Assembly: GCA_009720755.1 (NCBI GenBank)
Contig: WNKV01000013.1
Span: 62,001-126,000 of the forward strand
From: Rhodoplanes serenus
GTDB taxonomy: Bacteria > Pseudomonadota > Alphaproteobacteria > Rhizobiales > Xanthobacteraceae
Direction: 5' to 3'
Length of the DNA: 64,000 nucleotides
Made by a program: the position numbers and the translations under genes
Shown: positions 1 to 8,633 of the stretch, in pieces
Layout of the letters: the number at the start of each line of letters is the position of its first letter
How positions within the stretch are numbered: position 1 is the first letter of the stretch
The notes under the pieces: generated by a model
Databases searched by the model: none
Told to the model about the DNA's origin: nothing
What the model saw: the letters and a program-made list of their open reading frames with translations, nothing else

Positions 1-67
1 ATCGGTCGCGCTCGGCACATGGCGCCGTGGCGGACGATCGAGGTCATCTGCGCGGAGGATCGAACGC

Positions 68-1063
68 ATGTCTGAAGACTTCACCCTGGATCTCGGCGCG
101 GTCGGGTTCGTCGGCCATGACCTGATGCGACCGGAATGCGTGCTCGCAACCCGCTCGGGCCATCTCTACTGCTCCGACTGGCGCGGCGGCGTGGTGCGGA
201 TTGGGCCCGACGGCAGCCGCCGGGCGATCGGCTGCGCGGCGCGCCGCGAGGACACCGACTTCATGCCGAACGGCATCGCGCTGCTGCGCGACGGCAGCCT
301 GCTGGTCGCCAATCTCGGGGCCGAGGGCGGCGTCTGGCGGCTCTACCCGGACGGCCATCGCGAGCCGTGGGTGATGGAGGTCGGCGGCGAGCGCGTGGCG
401 GCCGCCAACTTCGTGTGGCTCGACGATCGCGAGCGGGTGTGGATCACCGTGATGTACCGCTCCAATCCCGGCGCGGGCCGCAAGCGGCTCGGCAAGGGTG
501 CAGCCGCCGACGGCTACATCGTGCTGGTCGAATCGGTCGATCGGCCGCAGACGGCCCGCATCGTCGCCGACGGGCTCGCCGCCACCAACGAGTGTCGCAT
601 CTCGCTCGACGGCAAGTGGCTGCTGGTGAACGAGACGTTCCACAAGCGCATCGTGCGCTTCGCGCTGACCGATGACGGCTCGCTCGGGGCTCGCGAGGTC
701 TTCGCCGAGTTCGACGACGACACGCTGCCGGACGGCATGACGCTCGACGCCGAGGGCGGGCTGTGGATCACCGGCATCGCCGCCAACAAGATCATCCGGG
801 TGATGCCGGACGGCCGTTGGCACCTGGTGGCGGAGGACAGCAATGCGGACCACATGGCGGCGATCCGCAAGGCGATCGCCGACGGCACTCTCGACCGCGT
901 GCTGTTCTACAAGAACCCCGCCAAGGTGCTGCCCAACGTCACCAGCCTGGCGTTCGGCGGCCCCGATCTGCGCACCGCCTATCTGGGCTCAGTGAGCGGC
1001 GACAGGGTCGCGTACTTCCGCTCGCCGGTCGCCGGCGTGCCGCCGGCCCACTGGGACTGGTGA
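68..1063 (+). CDS. SMP-30/gluconolactonase/LRE family protein
   Basis: A 331-residue predicted soluble six-bladed beta-propeller hydrolase of the SMP-30/gluconolactonase class, whose members open sugar lactones or related esters with one bound divalent metal. Recurrent propeller strands are visible: SGHLYCSDW near residue 30, DGSLLVANLG near 76, NETFHKRIVRF near 190, and PDGMTLDAEGGLWI near 222. The PNGIA and DGMTLD segments are where metal ligands usually sit. The start is backed by GGAGG eight bases upstream. No signal peptide is seen, so it is probably cytoplasmic. It is convergent with the CoA transferase, separated by an array of hairpins. The exact substrate cannot be read from the sequence. 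Confidence 0.9.
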   Translation: MSEDFTLDLGAVGFVGHDLMRPECVLATRSGHLYCSDWRGGVVRIGPDGSRRAIGCAARREDTDFMPNGIALLRDGSLLVANLGAEGGVWRLYPDGHREPWVMEVGGERVAAANFVWLDDRERVWITVMYRSNPGAGRKRLGKGAAADGYIVLVESVDRPQTARIVADGLAATNECRISLDGKWLLVNETFHKRIVRFALTDDGSLGAREVFAEFDDDTLPDGMTLDAEGGLWITGIAANKIIRVMPDGRWHLVAEDSNADHMAAIRKAIADGTLDRVLFYKNPAKVLPNVTSLAFGGPDLRTAYLGSVSGDRVAYFRSPVAGVPPAHWDW

Positions 1064-1150
1064 AGCATCGATTATTCTGGACGATGGTTCGAGCGCGCGG
1101 GTCGTGAGGCTCGCGCGCCTTTTCGTTCGACCGGCGCGAGGTCGGGACAC

Positions 1151-1187
1151 AAAAAAAGCCGGGCCGCAGAGGGGGACGCGGCCCGGC
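1151..1187 (-). terminator. Rho-independent terminator of the CoA-transferase operon
   Basis: Read on the minus strand, a perfect 10-bp stem (GCCGGGCCGC at 1158-1167 against GCGGCCCGGC at 1178-1187) with a 10-nt loop is followed by seven T residues (A-tract at 1151-1157). It lies about 80 bases beyond the CoA-transferase stop, so it should end that operon. It is the first of three hairpins in a row. Confidence 0.85.
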
Positions 1188-1191
1188 AGGG

Positions 1192-1253
1192 GGCGGATCG
1201 ATTGCTCGTGGCGGCAATCGATCCGCCGGCACCGTTCCGCCGTGACGGAACGG
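1192..1253. repeat. Two further consecutive perfect stem-loops
   Basis: Next to the terminator is a perfect 14-bp inverted repeat (1192-1205 against 1214-1227, arm GGCGGATCGATTGC, 8-nt loop). Then comes a perfect 8-bp one (CCGTTCCG 1232-1239 against CGGAACGG 1246-1253, 6-nt loop). Neither has a T-run. They lie between convergent genes and may act as bidirectional terminators, RNA stabilisers or a protein site. Confidence 0.7.
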
Positions 1254-1268
1254 CGCCGAAGTGGCGTC

Positions 1269-2465
1269 TCAGACGACACCCTCGCGACGAAGCTGGGCGA
1301 TCGCCTCGGCGTCGAGGCCCAGGAGCTCGCCATACACCTCTTCGTTGTGCTCGCCGAGCAGCGGGGAGGGCGTCCGGATGGAGGGGGGCGTCGCCGTCAT
1401 CTTGAGGTGCGAGCCGGTGAGCTTGAGGGGGCCGCCCTTCGGATGCCGGGTCTCCACGAACATCTCGCGCGCCTCGGCGATATGCGGGTCCTTGACGATG
1501 CGGTCGATGGTGTTGATCGGCGCCGCCGGCACGCCGGCCGTCAGCATGCGCTCGACGATGTCGTCGACGGTGTGCTCCCGGGTCCACGCCTCGACCAGCG
1601 GCTTCACTTCGGCGTGACGCTGCACGCGCTTCGGGTTGGTGTCGAACCGCTCGTCGTGGATCAGCTCCTCGCGGCCAATCACGCCGCACACCAGCGCCCA
1701 CAACTTGTTGTTGGCGGCCCCGATGACGACGCGGCCGTCCTTGGCCTGGAACGAGTCGTAGGGGTAGCAGGCTTCGTAGCGGTTGCCGATGCGCTCGGCC
1801 ACCTTCCCGGTGGCGAGATAGATCTGGGTGATGATCTCCATGCTGGCGACGACCGAGTCGACCAACGCAATGTCGACCTTCTGGCCCTCGCCGGTCTGAT
1901 CACGATGGCGCAGGGCCGCGAGAATCCCGATGGTGACCGACAGACCGGCGAGCACGTCGCCGATGGCGGTGCCAGTGCGGGTCGGCTCGCCGCCCGGCCA
2001 GCCGGTGGTGCTCATCAGGCCGCCCATGGCCTGGCCGATGATGTCGTAGCCGGCCCGCAGCCGGTAGGGGCCGGAGTGGCCGAAGCCCGAGACGGCGCCG
2101 TAGACCAGCCGCGGGTTGATCTGCTTCAGGGTCTCCCAGCCGAGGCCGAGCTTCTCCATGGTGCCGGGCCGGTAGTTCTCGACGATCACGTCGGCGTGCT
2201 TCACCATGTCGAGCAGGATATCACGGCCCTTGCCCTTGAGGTTGAGGGTGACGCCCCGCTTGTTGCGGTTGAGGTTCATGTAATAGGCGCTCTCGCCGTT
2301 CACGAACGGGACGTAGTGCCGGCTGTCGTCGCCCTTGCCGGGCTCCTCGACCTTGATCACGTCGGCGCCGAGATCGGCCAGCATCATGGTGCAGAACGGG
2401 CCGGCCAGCACGCGGGTGAGATCGATGACGCGCAGCCCCGACAGGGCGCCTGCGGTGGTGGTCAT
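1269..2465 (-). CDS. CaiB/BaiF family (class III) CoA transferase
   Basis: A 398-residue family III CoA transferase, which moves CoA between an acyl-CoA donor and a carboxylic acid. The family N-terminus is plain: LRVIDLTRVLAGPFCTMMLA at about residues 10-29, then GADVIKVEEPGKGDD, NLNRNKRGVTLNLK, and VIVENYRPGTMEKLGLG near 95. Length matches the family (about 400). It lies 30 bases downstream of the HMG-CoA-lyase-like gene on the same strand, so the two are probably co-transcribed. Together they suggest activation of a branched or dicarboxylic acid to its CoA ester followed by C-C cleavage. The exact acid is not known. A strong terminator follows. Confidence 0.93.
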   Translation of the reverse strand: MTTTAGALSGLRVIDLTRVLAGPFCTMMLADLGADVIKVEEPGKGDDSRHYVPFVNGESAYYMNLNRNKRGVTLNLKGKGRDILLDMVKHADVIVENYRPGTMEKLGLGWETLKQINPRLVYGAVSGFGHSGPYRLRAGYDIIGQAMGGLMSTTGWPGGEPTRTGTAIGDVLAGLSVTIGILAALRHRDQTGEGQKVDIALVDSVVASMEIITQIYLATGKVAERIGNRYEACYPYDSFQAKDGRVVIGAANNKLWALVCGVIGREELIHDERFDTNPKRVQRHAEVKPLVEAWTREHTVDDIVERMLTAGVPAAPINTIDRIVKDPHIAEAREMFVETRHPKGGPLKLTGSHLKMTATPPSIRTPSPLLGEHNEEVYGELLGLDAEAIAQLRREGVV

Positions 2466-2495
2466 GGGACGAACGTCCTCCTCGATTGAACTCTG

Positions 2496-3431
2496 TCAGG
2501 CGCACTGCGGGAAGGCATGCAGGTCGGTGCGCTTGCCGGAGCGCGCGACCTGACCACCCACCGGGCGGCCGAGCAGCGTCGTCAGCCCGCGGGCGAGGGG
2601 CAGGATGGCGTCCAGGTCGACCCCGGTGGGGATGCCGCACGCCTCCAGCATGTGCACCGTGTCCTCGGTGCTGATGTTGCCGGTCGCGCCGGGCGCATAG
2701 GGGCAGCCGCCGATGCCGCCGAGCGAGGTGTCGAAGCTGTCGATGCCGGCGTCGAGCGCCGCCATCACGTTGGCGAGGCCCATGCCGCGGGTGTCGTGGA
2801 AGTGGACCGTGAACGGCACGCCAGGAAATCGATCCCGCACGGCGCGGCAGAAGCGGTCGACCTGACGCGGATGCGCCATCCCGACGGTGTCGCACAGCGT
2901 CACGCCGACCATGCCGAGATTCAGGTAGGTCTCGGTCGCCCACAGCACGCGGTCGAGCGGCTGCTCGCCCTCGAACGGGCAGCCGAACGCGGTGGCGATC
3001 GAGCCGGTGACGCGGATGCCGCTGCCCGCCATGGTGGCCATCACGTCGCGGAAGCCGGCCAGCGACTCGTCGCAGGTCATGCGCATGTTGGCGAGGTTGT
3101 GCTTCTCGCCGATCGACATCACGAGGTTGATCTCGTCGACTTTCGCCTCGATGGCGCGCAGCGCGCCGCGATTGTTGGGCACGAGCGTGGTGTAGACGAC
3201 ACCGGGCTGGCGGGTGATTCCGGCCATCACCTCGGTGGCGTCGCGGAGGTTGGGGATCGCCTTGGGCGAGACGAACGACGTCACCTCGATCTTGGCGACG
3301 CCGGTGCGCGACAGGGCGTCGACCAGCGCGATCTTCCGAGGCGTCGGCACGAAGGTCTTCTCGTTTTGCAAGCCGTCGCGGGTCGCGACCTCGTTGATGA
3401 AGACTCTTGCGGGGGTGGTGGTCGTGCCCAT
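2496..3431 (-). CDS. Hydroxymethylglutaryl-CoA lyase (HMGL-like)
   Basis: A 311-residue TIM-barrel lyase that splits HMG-CoA, or a related 3-hydroxyacyl-CoA, into acetyl-CoA plus a keto acid. The N-terminal EVATRDGLQNEK motif carries the catalytic Arg-Asp pair. HFHDTRGMGLANV carries the metal-binding His pair. GGIGGCPYAPGATGN holds the signature active-site Cys. The start is the ATG at 3431, preceded by a GAGGAGAG ribosome site; the open frame reaches 25 codons further but has no such site. It is first in the operon with the downstream CoA transferase. Many enzymes annotated this way act on other substrates, such as citramalyl-CoA. Confidence 0.92.
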   Translation of the reverse strand: MGTTTTPARVFINEVATRDGLQNEKTFVPTPRKIALVDALSRTGVAKIEVTSFVSPKAIPNLRDATEVMAGITRQPGVVYTTLVPNNRGALRAIEAKVDEINLVMSIGEKHNLANMRMTCDESLAGFRDVMATMAGSGIRVTGSIATAFGCPFEGEQPLDRVLWATETYLNLGMVGVTLCDTVGMAHPRQVDRFCRAVRDRFPGVPFTVHFHDTRGMGLANVMAALDAGIDSFDTSLGGIGGCPYAPGATGNISTEDTVHMLEACGIPTGVDLDAILPLARGLTTLLGRPVGGQVARSGKRTDLHAFPQCA

Positions 3432-3808
3432 GCCGACTCTCCTCTGTCGGCCCGTGCCCGGCCGGACGCGAACGCACCGGCCGCCGTTCGCGGGGCCGAT
3501 AGACACGACGGGTCTGCGGCGCGCGCACGGGCTTCAGGTTCGAGGCGGACAGTGGCGCCGGGGGACAGGCGTGGCCATCAGCAAGTGGCGGGGCCTGACC
3601 TCGCCGATGGCGATGGCCGCTGCACGGGCTGCGGGCGTATGGTTCGACTCGTCATGGGTTCCGAGCGGGACATCGCGGTTCGCACCGGCCCGTTCAGCGA
3701 AGAGCGCCGCTGGAACGGCGCGCCGCCCGCCCGCCGCGCGCCTGCCGTCCATCCGTCCGTCGGTGCGCCGCGGTTTCGAACGCTCGGCGGCACACCGGGA
3801 TGGCGGCG
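3432..3808. other. Intergenic region without a recognisable gene
   Basis: These 377 bases separate the end of the LysR gene from the start of the HMG-CoA-lyase operon, both on the minus strand. The stretch is GC-rich and must hold the promoter of the operon, but no clear -35/-10 pair, palindrome or terminator stands out. Open frames here are short and have no ribosome site. Confidence 0.6.
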
Positions 3809-4807
3809 TCAGCTCTCGTGTGAGCCGTGGGCCGGCGGCGCCTGTGCGCCCGACTCCTGTGTGCGCGATTCCTGTGCGCGCAGCTCCTGGGCCTGCGCCA
3901 CGTCGCGCAGCATGCGGCGGTCGAGCGGCGCCAGGCATTCGACGAGGGCGCGGACCACCACCGGCAGCGAGCGATACTCGCGGAAGCCGAGCAGCAGCCG
4001 CCGGGTCGCCCACGGCTCGTCGAGCCGCAGCGACGCGAAAGCCCCGGTGGTCGCATAGGGCAGCACCGCGCCCTGCGGCAGCACCGCGACGCCGAGCCCG
4101 GCCTCCACCATGCGGCGAACGCCGTCGAAGCTCAGCACCTGGACGCGCAGCTTGAGGGCGAGCTGGGAGCGGTCGACCTCGGACAGCAGGCGGGCCTGCA
4201 ACGAGCTGCCTTCCTGAAGTCCGACGTGATCATAAGCCAACGTGTCGGCCAGCGTGACGGAGTCGCGGCCTTCCAGCGGATGCCCGCGCGGCACGATCAC
4301 CATCAGGGTGTCGCGCCGGTAGATGCGGGTCTCCAGGCCGGTTTCGCCGATATAGTCCGAGAACACGCCGAGATCGGCGGAGCCGTCCTGCACGGCCTCG
4401 GCGACCGTGCGGCTCACCTCCTCGCGCAGGTCGATCTTCACCTCGGGAAACTGGCTGGTGTAGACGGCGAGGTCCTCGGGCAGAAACTGAGTCACCGCCG
4501 AGGTGTTGGCCCACAGCCGCGCGCGCCCCTTGGCGCCTTGCGAGAACTCGCTGAGCTCGGCCTCGAGATCCTCGATGATCTTGGCGAGGCGCTTGACGTG
4601 ACGGTAGAGCGCCTGCCCGGCCGGGGTGGGCTCGACCCCCTCACGCAAGCGATAGAGCAGCGACACCCCGACCCGTGCCTCGATGTCGGAAATGCGCTTG
4701 CTCACCGCCGACGGCGCGATGTTGTTGGCGCGCGACGCCTGGGCGATGTTGCGGTGCTCGACGACCGAGGCGAACAGTCGGAGCGAGAGGAGATCGAGCG
4801 TGCTCAC
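3809..4807 (-). CDS. LysR family transcriptional regulator
   Basis: A 332-residue LysR-type regulator. The N-terminal winged helix-turn-helix covers residues 5-62, with AQASRANNIAPSAVSKRI as the recognition part. It is followed by a periplasmic-binding-like effector domain (from about residue 92). The start chosen is GTG at 4807, with GAGGAGGT ten bases upstream. The longer open frame would add a low-complexity Gly/Ala stretch that is only the shadow of the neighbouring gene's end. It follows the Gfo/Idh/MocA gene by about 100 bases on the same strand and may be co-transcribed with it. It could control either that pair or the HMG-CoA-lyase operon. The C-terminal 25 residues are rich in Gln, Glu and Ser repeats. 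Confidence 0.92.
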   Translation of the reverse strand: MSTLDLLSLRLFASVVEHRNIAQASRANNIAPSAVSKRISDIEARVGVSLLYRLREGVEPTPAGQALYRHVKRLAKIIEDLEAELSEFSQGAKGRARLWANTSAVTQFLPEDLAVYTSQFPEVKIDLREEVSRTVAEAVQDGSADLGVFSDYIGETGLETRIYRRDTLMVIVPRGHPLEGRDSVTLADTLAYDHVGLQEGSSLQARLLSEVDRSQLALKLRVQVLSFDGVRRMVEAGLGVAVLPQGAVLPYATTGAFASLRLDEPWATRRLLLGFREYRSLPVVVRALVECLAPLDRRMLRDVAQAQELRAQESRTQESGAQAPPAHGSHES

Positions 4808-4908
4808 GGCGCAATCTACCTCCTCGGCCGCCGTTGCGACAGATGCTTCTGTGGTCCGCCGCGCCGGATGGCGCGACGTGCATGGTCCTGTCGAGCCGGC
4901 GTCGGGCC

Positions 4909-6294
4909 TCAGGCCATCCGCTCCGGCTCCCGCTCCGGCTCCCGTTCCGGCTCCCGCGCCGCGAACGTCGCCTCCATCTCGCGCCGCAGTCGGCACGCCG
5001 CCGAAGAGGTGTCGATGGCGACGTCGTCCCAGGTGACGAGCTGGTCCTTGGCGACCGGCCGGACGAGGGCGACCGAATGGGCGAGCCCGAGCGGCAGATG
5101 GCGGGCCGCGAGCGAGGCTGTGGCGGGCACCAGCTTGCCGAACACCGTGTAGCCGCCTTCGCCGTCCAGCACCTCGCCGGCTGCCAGATCACGCTTGGCG
5201 GTGGCGATCACGTCGGCGTTGAAGACGCGGGCGAGCCCGGTCGGCTCGCCACGCAGCCCGATCGAGGCGATGGAGATGCCGAGCTCCAGCCCGATCAGGT
5301 GCCAGCGCTTGTAGGAGCACATGTAGCGGCCGCCCGGATCGGTCACCACCTGGTACTCGCCGAAGCAGCGGTGGATGTAGTCGGTGTCGGCCTCGATGCA
5401 CACCCACACGCCCTTGCGGATGTCGTAGGGCAGCTTGGTGCCGTCCGGGCGCAGCGACGAGACCACCTCGACGACGCCCTTCTTCTCCAGCACGCCGCCT
5501 TCGCTCCGCGGGCGCATGAGGGTCGGGATGTCGTCGATCGAGCCGGGCGGGAAGGAGAGGCCGTGCGACTGCGCCGCGAGCCCGGTTGCGTTGGCGATCG
5601 CAGCGCTCTCGATAGCGGGCTTGGAGCCGTCCAGGAAGGCGTTGAACATCTTCGGGTTCATGCCGCCGATGCGGGCTTGCTCGGCCGACACGCCCCAATG
5701 GTCCCACACTGTGTCGGGAGTCGATTCGCGGTACTGCGGCAGCCACTTGTGGCCACGCCCGGCGGCCACCACCGGGAAGCCGGCGGTGCGCGCCCAGTCG
5801 ACCAGCTCGCAGGCGAGCGCCGGCTGGTCGCCATAGGCGAGGCTGTAGATCACGCCGGCGGCGGCGGCGCGGCGCGCCAGCATCGGGCCGCAGAAGGCAT
5901 CGGCCTCCACGGTGACGTTGACGACATGCTTGCCGGCCGCGAAGGCGGCCAGGCAATGCTCCACCGCGGCCGGCGGGTTGCCGGTGCATTCGATGACGAT
6001 GTCGATGGCCGGATGGGAGACGAGCGCTTGCCAGTCATCGCCCACATGGGTGGTGCCGCTCTTGGCGGCATGGTCGAGCGAGGCGGCGGCGGCGCGCTCG
6101 ACCGGCCAGCCGACACGGGCGAGGTTTTCGTGCGCCCGTGCGGGCGAGAGATCCGCGATGCCGACCAGATGCACACCCGGGGTGCGGGGCACCTGGGCGA
6201 GATACATGGAGCCGAACTTGCCGGCCCCGATCAGGCCGACCCGGATCGGATCGCCGGCGGCGGCCCGGGCCTGGAGGAGTGAGAACAGGTTCAT
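4909..6294 (-). CDS. Gfo/Idh/MocA-like NAD(P)-dependent oxidoreductase with C-terminal SAF-like part
   Basis: A 461-residue protein with an N-terminal Rossmann motif (GLIGAGKFGSMYLAQV, residues 20-35) and DIVIECTGNPPAAVEHCL near 110, as in homoserine-dehydrogenase-like members of the Gfo/Idh/MocA group. The last third (GEVLDGEGGYTVFGKLVPA) resembles a SAF domain, a combination known from uncharacterised sugar or sugar-acid dehydrogenases. It lies 40 bases downstream of the hydroxyisobutyrate-type dehydrogenase, so the two probably act in one catabolic pathway. The extreme C-terminus is three EPER repeats coded by a 12-bp tandem repeat (4921-4956). Substrate unknown. Confidence 0.88.
   Translation of the reverse strand: MNLFSLLQARAAAGDPIRVGLIGAGKFGSMYLAQVPRTPGVHLVGIADLSPARAHENLARVGWPVERAAAASLDHAAKSGTTHVGDDWQALVSHPAIDIVIECTGNPPAAVEHCLAAFAAGKHVVNVTVEADAFCGPMLARRAAAAGVIYSLAYGDQPALACELVDWARTAGFPVVAAGRGHKWLPQYRESTPDTVWDHWGVSAEQARIGGMNPKMFNAFLDGSKPAIESAAIANATGLAAQSHGLSFPPGSIDDIPTLMRPRSEGGVLEKKGVVEVVSSLRPDGTKLPYDIRKGVWVCIEADTDYIHRCFGEYQVVTDPGGRYMCSYKRWHLIGLELGISIASIGLRGEPTGLARVFNADVIATAKRDLAAGEVLDGEGGYTVFGKLVPATASLAARHLPLGLAHSVALVRPVAKDQLVTWDDVAIDTSSAACRLRREMEATFAAREPEREPEREPERMA
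4921..4956. repeat. 12-bp tandem repeat, three copies, in the 3' end of the oxidoreductase gene
   Basis: The unit CTCCGGCTCCCG occurs at 4921-4932 and 4933-4944, with a one-base variant at 4945-4956. It encodes (EPER)3 at the very C-terminus of the minus-strand gene. Such a repeat can gain or lose units by slippage without shifting the frame. Confidence 0.85.
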
Positions 6295-6334
6295 CGGAAG
6301 CTCCCGGGTGACGAGGGTCGAGGGTGGTCGGCGG

Positions 6335-7225
6335 TCAGGTGCCGCGCTTGCGGAACTGGACGCCGAGCAGCTCCTCGAACACGAGGATCATGCCGCCCTT
6401 GTCGAGCGAGCCGTGACCGCGCAGCAGCGCCTGCTGGTACGTGCAGGTGGCGGCGGCGAGCACCGGCATCGGAATGCCCTTGGCGGCGGCCAGCTCGGCG
6501 GCGCTGACCAGATCCTTGTAGGCCGCCTTCATCGGGTAGCCGGCCCCGAAGTCGCCCTCGAGGAGGCGCGGGACGAAGAACTCGGAGGCGTAACTGCGGC
6601 CGGTGCCGGTGTTGATGATCTCGGCCATCTTCTCGGAGTCGAGACCCATCTTGGCGGCCATCGGCAGCACCTCGGCGAGCGCCGCCGCGTTGATGTCGAA
6701 CAGGAGCTGATTGACCAGCTTGGCGAGCTGGCCGCTGCCCGACGGACCCATGTGGACGATCGTGTCGCCGATGCAGGACAGCAGCGGCTCGACCGTCGCG
6801 AAGGTGTCGGGGGCGCCGCCGCACATCACCGTCAGGGTGCCGTCGCGGGCGCGCGCCTCCATGCCGGACACTGGCGCGTCCACGAAGGCGATGCCGCGCG
6901 CCGCCAGCGTCTCGGCGACGCGCACGCAAGTCTTGTACGTGATGGTCGAGAGATCGACGACGATCTGGCCGGCCCGCAGCCCCGGTGCGAGGCCGTTGTC
7001 GCCGAACAGCGCCGCCTCGACGATCTCGGCATTGGGCAGGCACAGGAACACGATGTCGGCCGCCGCGAGATCGGCGATCCGGGTCGTGGTGCGGGCGCCC
7101 CGCGCTTCGAGCTCCGCGAAGGCGTCCGGCCGGACGTCGCTCACGGTCAGCTCGGCGCCGCTGCGCAGCAGGTTCAGCGCGATCGGCTTGCCCATCTGTC
7201 CGAGGCCGGCGAATCCCAGTTTCAT
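6335..7225 (-). CDS. NAD(P)-dependent beta-hydroxyacid dehydrogenase (3-hydroxyisobutyrate dehydrogenase family)
   Basis: A 296-residue enzyme of the 3-hydroxyisobutyrate/tartronate-semialdehyde reductase class. The N-terminal GFAGLGQMGKPIALNLLRSG is the dinucleotide-binding motif. FVDAPVSGMEARARDGTL is the substrate-binding motif. GPSGSGQLAKLVNQLL carries the catalytic Lys. The start at 7225 has GGAGAG seven bases upstream; a second ATG five codons earlier is less well placed. Length is typical for the family (about 295). It is first in a probable operon with the downstream Gfo/Idh/MocA gene. The precise hydroxyacid is not readable. Confidence 0.93.
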   Translation of the reverse strand: MKLGFAGLGQMGKPIALNLLRSGAELTVSDVRPDAFAELEARGARTTTRIADLAAADIVFLCLPNAEIVEAALFGDNGLAPGLRAGQIVVDLSTITYKTCVRVAETLAARGIAFVDAPVSGMEARARDGTLTVMCGGAPDTFATVEPLLSCIGDTIVHMGPSGSGQLAKLVNQLLFDINAAALAEVLPMAAKMGLDSEKMAEIINTGTGRSYASEFFVPRLLEGDFGAGYPMKAAYKDLVSAAELAAAKGIPMPVLAAATCTYQQALLRGHGSLDKGGMILVFEELLGVQFRKRGT

Positions 7226-7494
7226 CTCGTTGCTCTCCATTCCTGTCCCGATCGCCGGCGTGCCGGCGCGATCCCCGTGCGATGACCGGGGCGGTTGGAT
7301 TGTGACCGACCTCGCGCCGATTGCCACCCGGTCGCCTCGATCGACGCCGGTGGCCGAGAGCAGCTTCGCGGGTGACCGTCTCTCGTGACGGCCGGGAATC
7401 TGCAACGAGCAGTGGGCTGCCAAAACTCTTTGCTCGCGAGCGCTGCCATCGTGGGCCACGATGGCGATGCGGCCCGGGGCGCTGCCGCGCGAGA

Positions 7495-7574
7495 GCATTG
7501 TCCGGCGAAGTGGACGCCGGTTCGCCGTTGAAAAATGCGATCACGCCAGGACTTCTGGATCGGACTCCGCTCTA
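7495..7574 (+). repeat. Dispersed two-hairpin element, copy 1 (partly deleted)
   Basis: This shares the core GGCGAAGTGGA..CCGGTTCGCCG..AAATGCGA..CTTCTGGA..TCCGCTCTAG with the copies at 14102-14200 and 15965-16063. The first hairpin (GGCGAA against TTCGCC) is intact. The left arm of the second hairpin is largely deleted here. The terminal CTAG supplies the TAG stop codon of the minus-strand LysR gene (7572-7574). Confidence 0.85.
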
Positions 7575-8513
7575 GCCATCCGCCCGATCGCCTCCGGCGC
7601 CGGCTCGCGCCGGATGCGGGCGGCCACCATAGGGAGACAGCGCCGTCGCGATGGCCTCGATCAGCAGGCGGACACGGCGGGGTTGCACGGCGGCCGGCGG
7701 ATAGACGATCTGCAAGGCCGTCTGGCCGGCCGAGAAGTCGGCCAGCAGCTCGACCAGCATGCCCTCGGCGATGTCGGCGGTGACGTCCCACAGCGACTTG
7801 AAGGCGATGCCGCGCCCCTCGCGGCACCACTGCCGCACCAGGCCGCCGTCGTTGGCGATGCGGCGACCGCGTACCATCACGCGGCGTAGCTCGCCGTCGA
7901 TGCGGAACGGCCATTCGTGATCCACGGTCTGGCCGAACCGCATCAGGATGCAATCGTGGTCGGCGAGATCGTCGGGATGCAGCGGCGTGCCGCGAGCCGC
8001 CAGATAGGAGGGCGCCGCACAGACGATGCGCCGGTTCTCGCCGAGCGAGCGCACCTTCAGGCTGCTGTCGGCGAGCACCCCCTGACGGACCGCGAAGTCG
8101 ATGCCCTGACCCACGAGATCGACATAGCCGTCGGTGAGATGCAGATCGATCGCCACGTCGGGATGGCGATCGAGGAACGCGCCGACGATCGGCACGATGC
8201 AGCGACGGCCGAGATCCTCGGGCGCGGTGAGGCGGACGAGGCCCGATATCTTGTCGGCGCCATGGCGGATGCGCGCCTCCAGCTCGTCCGCTTCGGCGAG
8301 AAGCCGACGCGCGCCTTCGACCAGCACGCGCCCCTCGTCGGTGAGGCTGAGCGCTCGCGTGGTCCGGGTCAGCAGCGTCGCGCCGTAGTGTCGCTCCAAC
8401 GCGGCCAGCCGCTCGGACACCGAGGCGGGCGACAGGCCCATCTCGCGGCCGGCGGCGGCGAGGCCGCCCTTTTCGACGATGCGGAGAAACAGGGAGAGCT
8501 GATCGAAGGTCAT
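7572..8513 (-). CDS. LysR family transcriptional regulator, divergent from an old yellow enzyme
   Basis: A 313-residue LysR regulator. The N-terminal HTH is residues 2-60 (AAAGREMGLSPASVSERLAA), with the effector domain after about residue 88 (GLVRLTAPEDLGRR). The start at 8513 (MTFDQLSLF) is the family-typical first residue; the frame opens 16 codons earlier. It diverges from the NADPH-dependent old yellow enzyme across 120 bases that hold two palindromes, so it most likely controls that gene and itself. Its stop codon is supplied by a dispersed repeat element, so the coding end has been trimmed or set by that element. Confidence 0.93.
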   Translation of the reverse strand: MTFDQLSLFLRIVEKGGLAAAGREMGLSPASVSERLAALERHYGATLLTRTTRALSLTDEGRVLVEGARRLLAEADELEARIRHGADKISGLVRLTAPEDLGRRCIVPIVGAFLDRHPDVAIDLHLTDGYVDLVGQGIDFAVRQGVLADSSLKVRSLGENRRIVCAAPSYLAARGTPLHPDDLADHDCILMRFGQTVDHEWPFRIDGELRRVMVRGRRIANDGGLVRQWCREGRGIAFKSLWDVTADIAEGMLVELLADFSAGQTALQIVYPPAAVQPRRVRLLIEAIATALSPYGGRPHPARAGAGGDRADG

Positions 8514-8523
8514 TATTCGAGAT

Positions 8524-8573
8524 TTCCGAAATATGACTTCGGAATCAAGTCGATTGTACATTCATTCCGGAAT
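8524..8573. promoter_or_regulatory. Candidate LysR operator: two TTCCG palindromes
   Basis: Between the divergent LysR and old-yellow-enzyme genes lie TTCCGAA-N7-TTCGGAA (8524-8544) and the perfect 10-bp palindrome ATTCCGGAAT (8564-8573). They share the TTCCG half-site and their centres are about 34 bases apart. The first has the wide spaced dyad usual for LysR proteins. Assignment to this regulator rests on position only. Confidence 0.55.
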
Positions 8574-8633
8574 TGTGATGTCTCGGTTCCGAGATCGGCC
8601 CTGTGCCGATCCGCCCCGACCCGGAGCCGACCG

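Noticed and set aside
1-75. Open frame from the window edge to a stop at 75, possibly the tail of an upstream gene
   Set aside because: Only 24 codons are visible (…WRTIEVICAEDRTHV), with no recognisable motif, and another frame is also open; not enough to call.
7446-7464. CCATCGT-N5-ACGATGG dyad upstream of the dehydrogenase, loosely similar to sequence near 25280
   Set aside because: The likeness is short and in GC-rich DNA; I could not show a shared repeat.
7917-8633. N-terminal extension of the old yellow enzyme
   Set aside because: It is antisense to the LysR gene; the family N-terminus begins at 8634.
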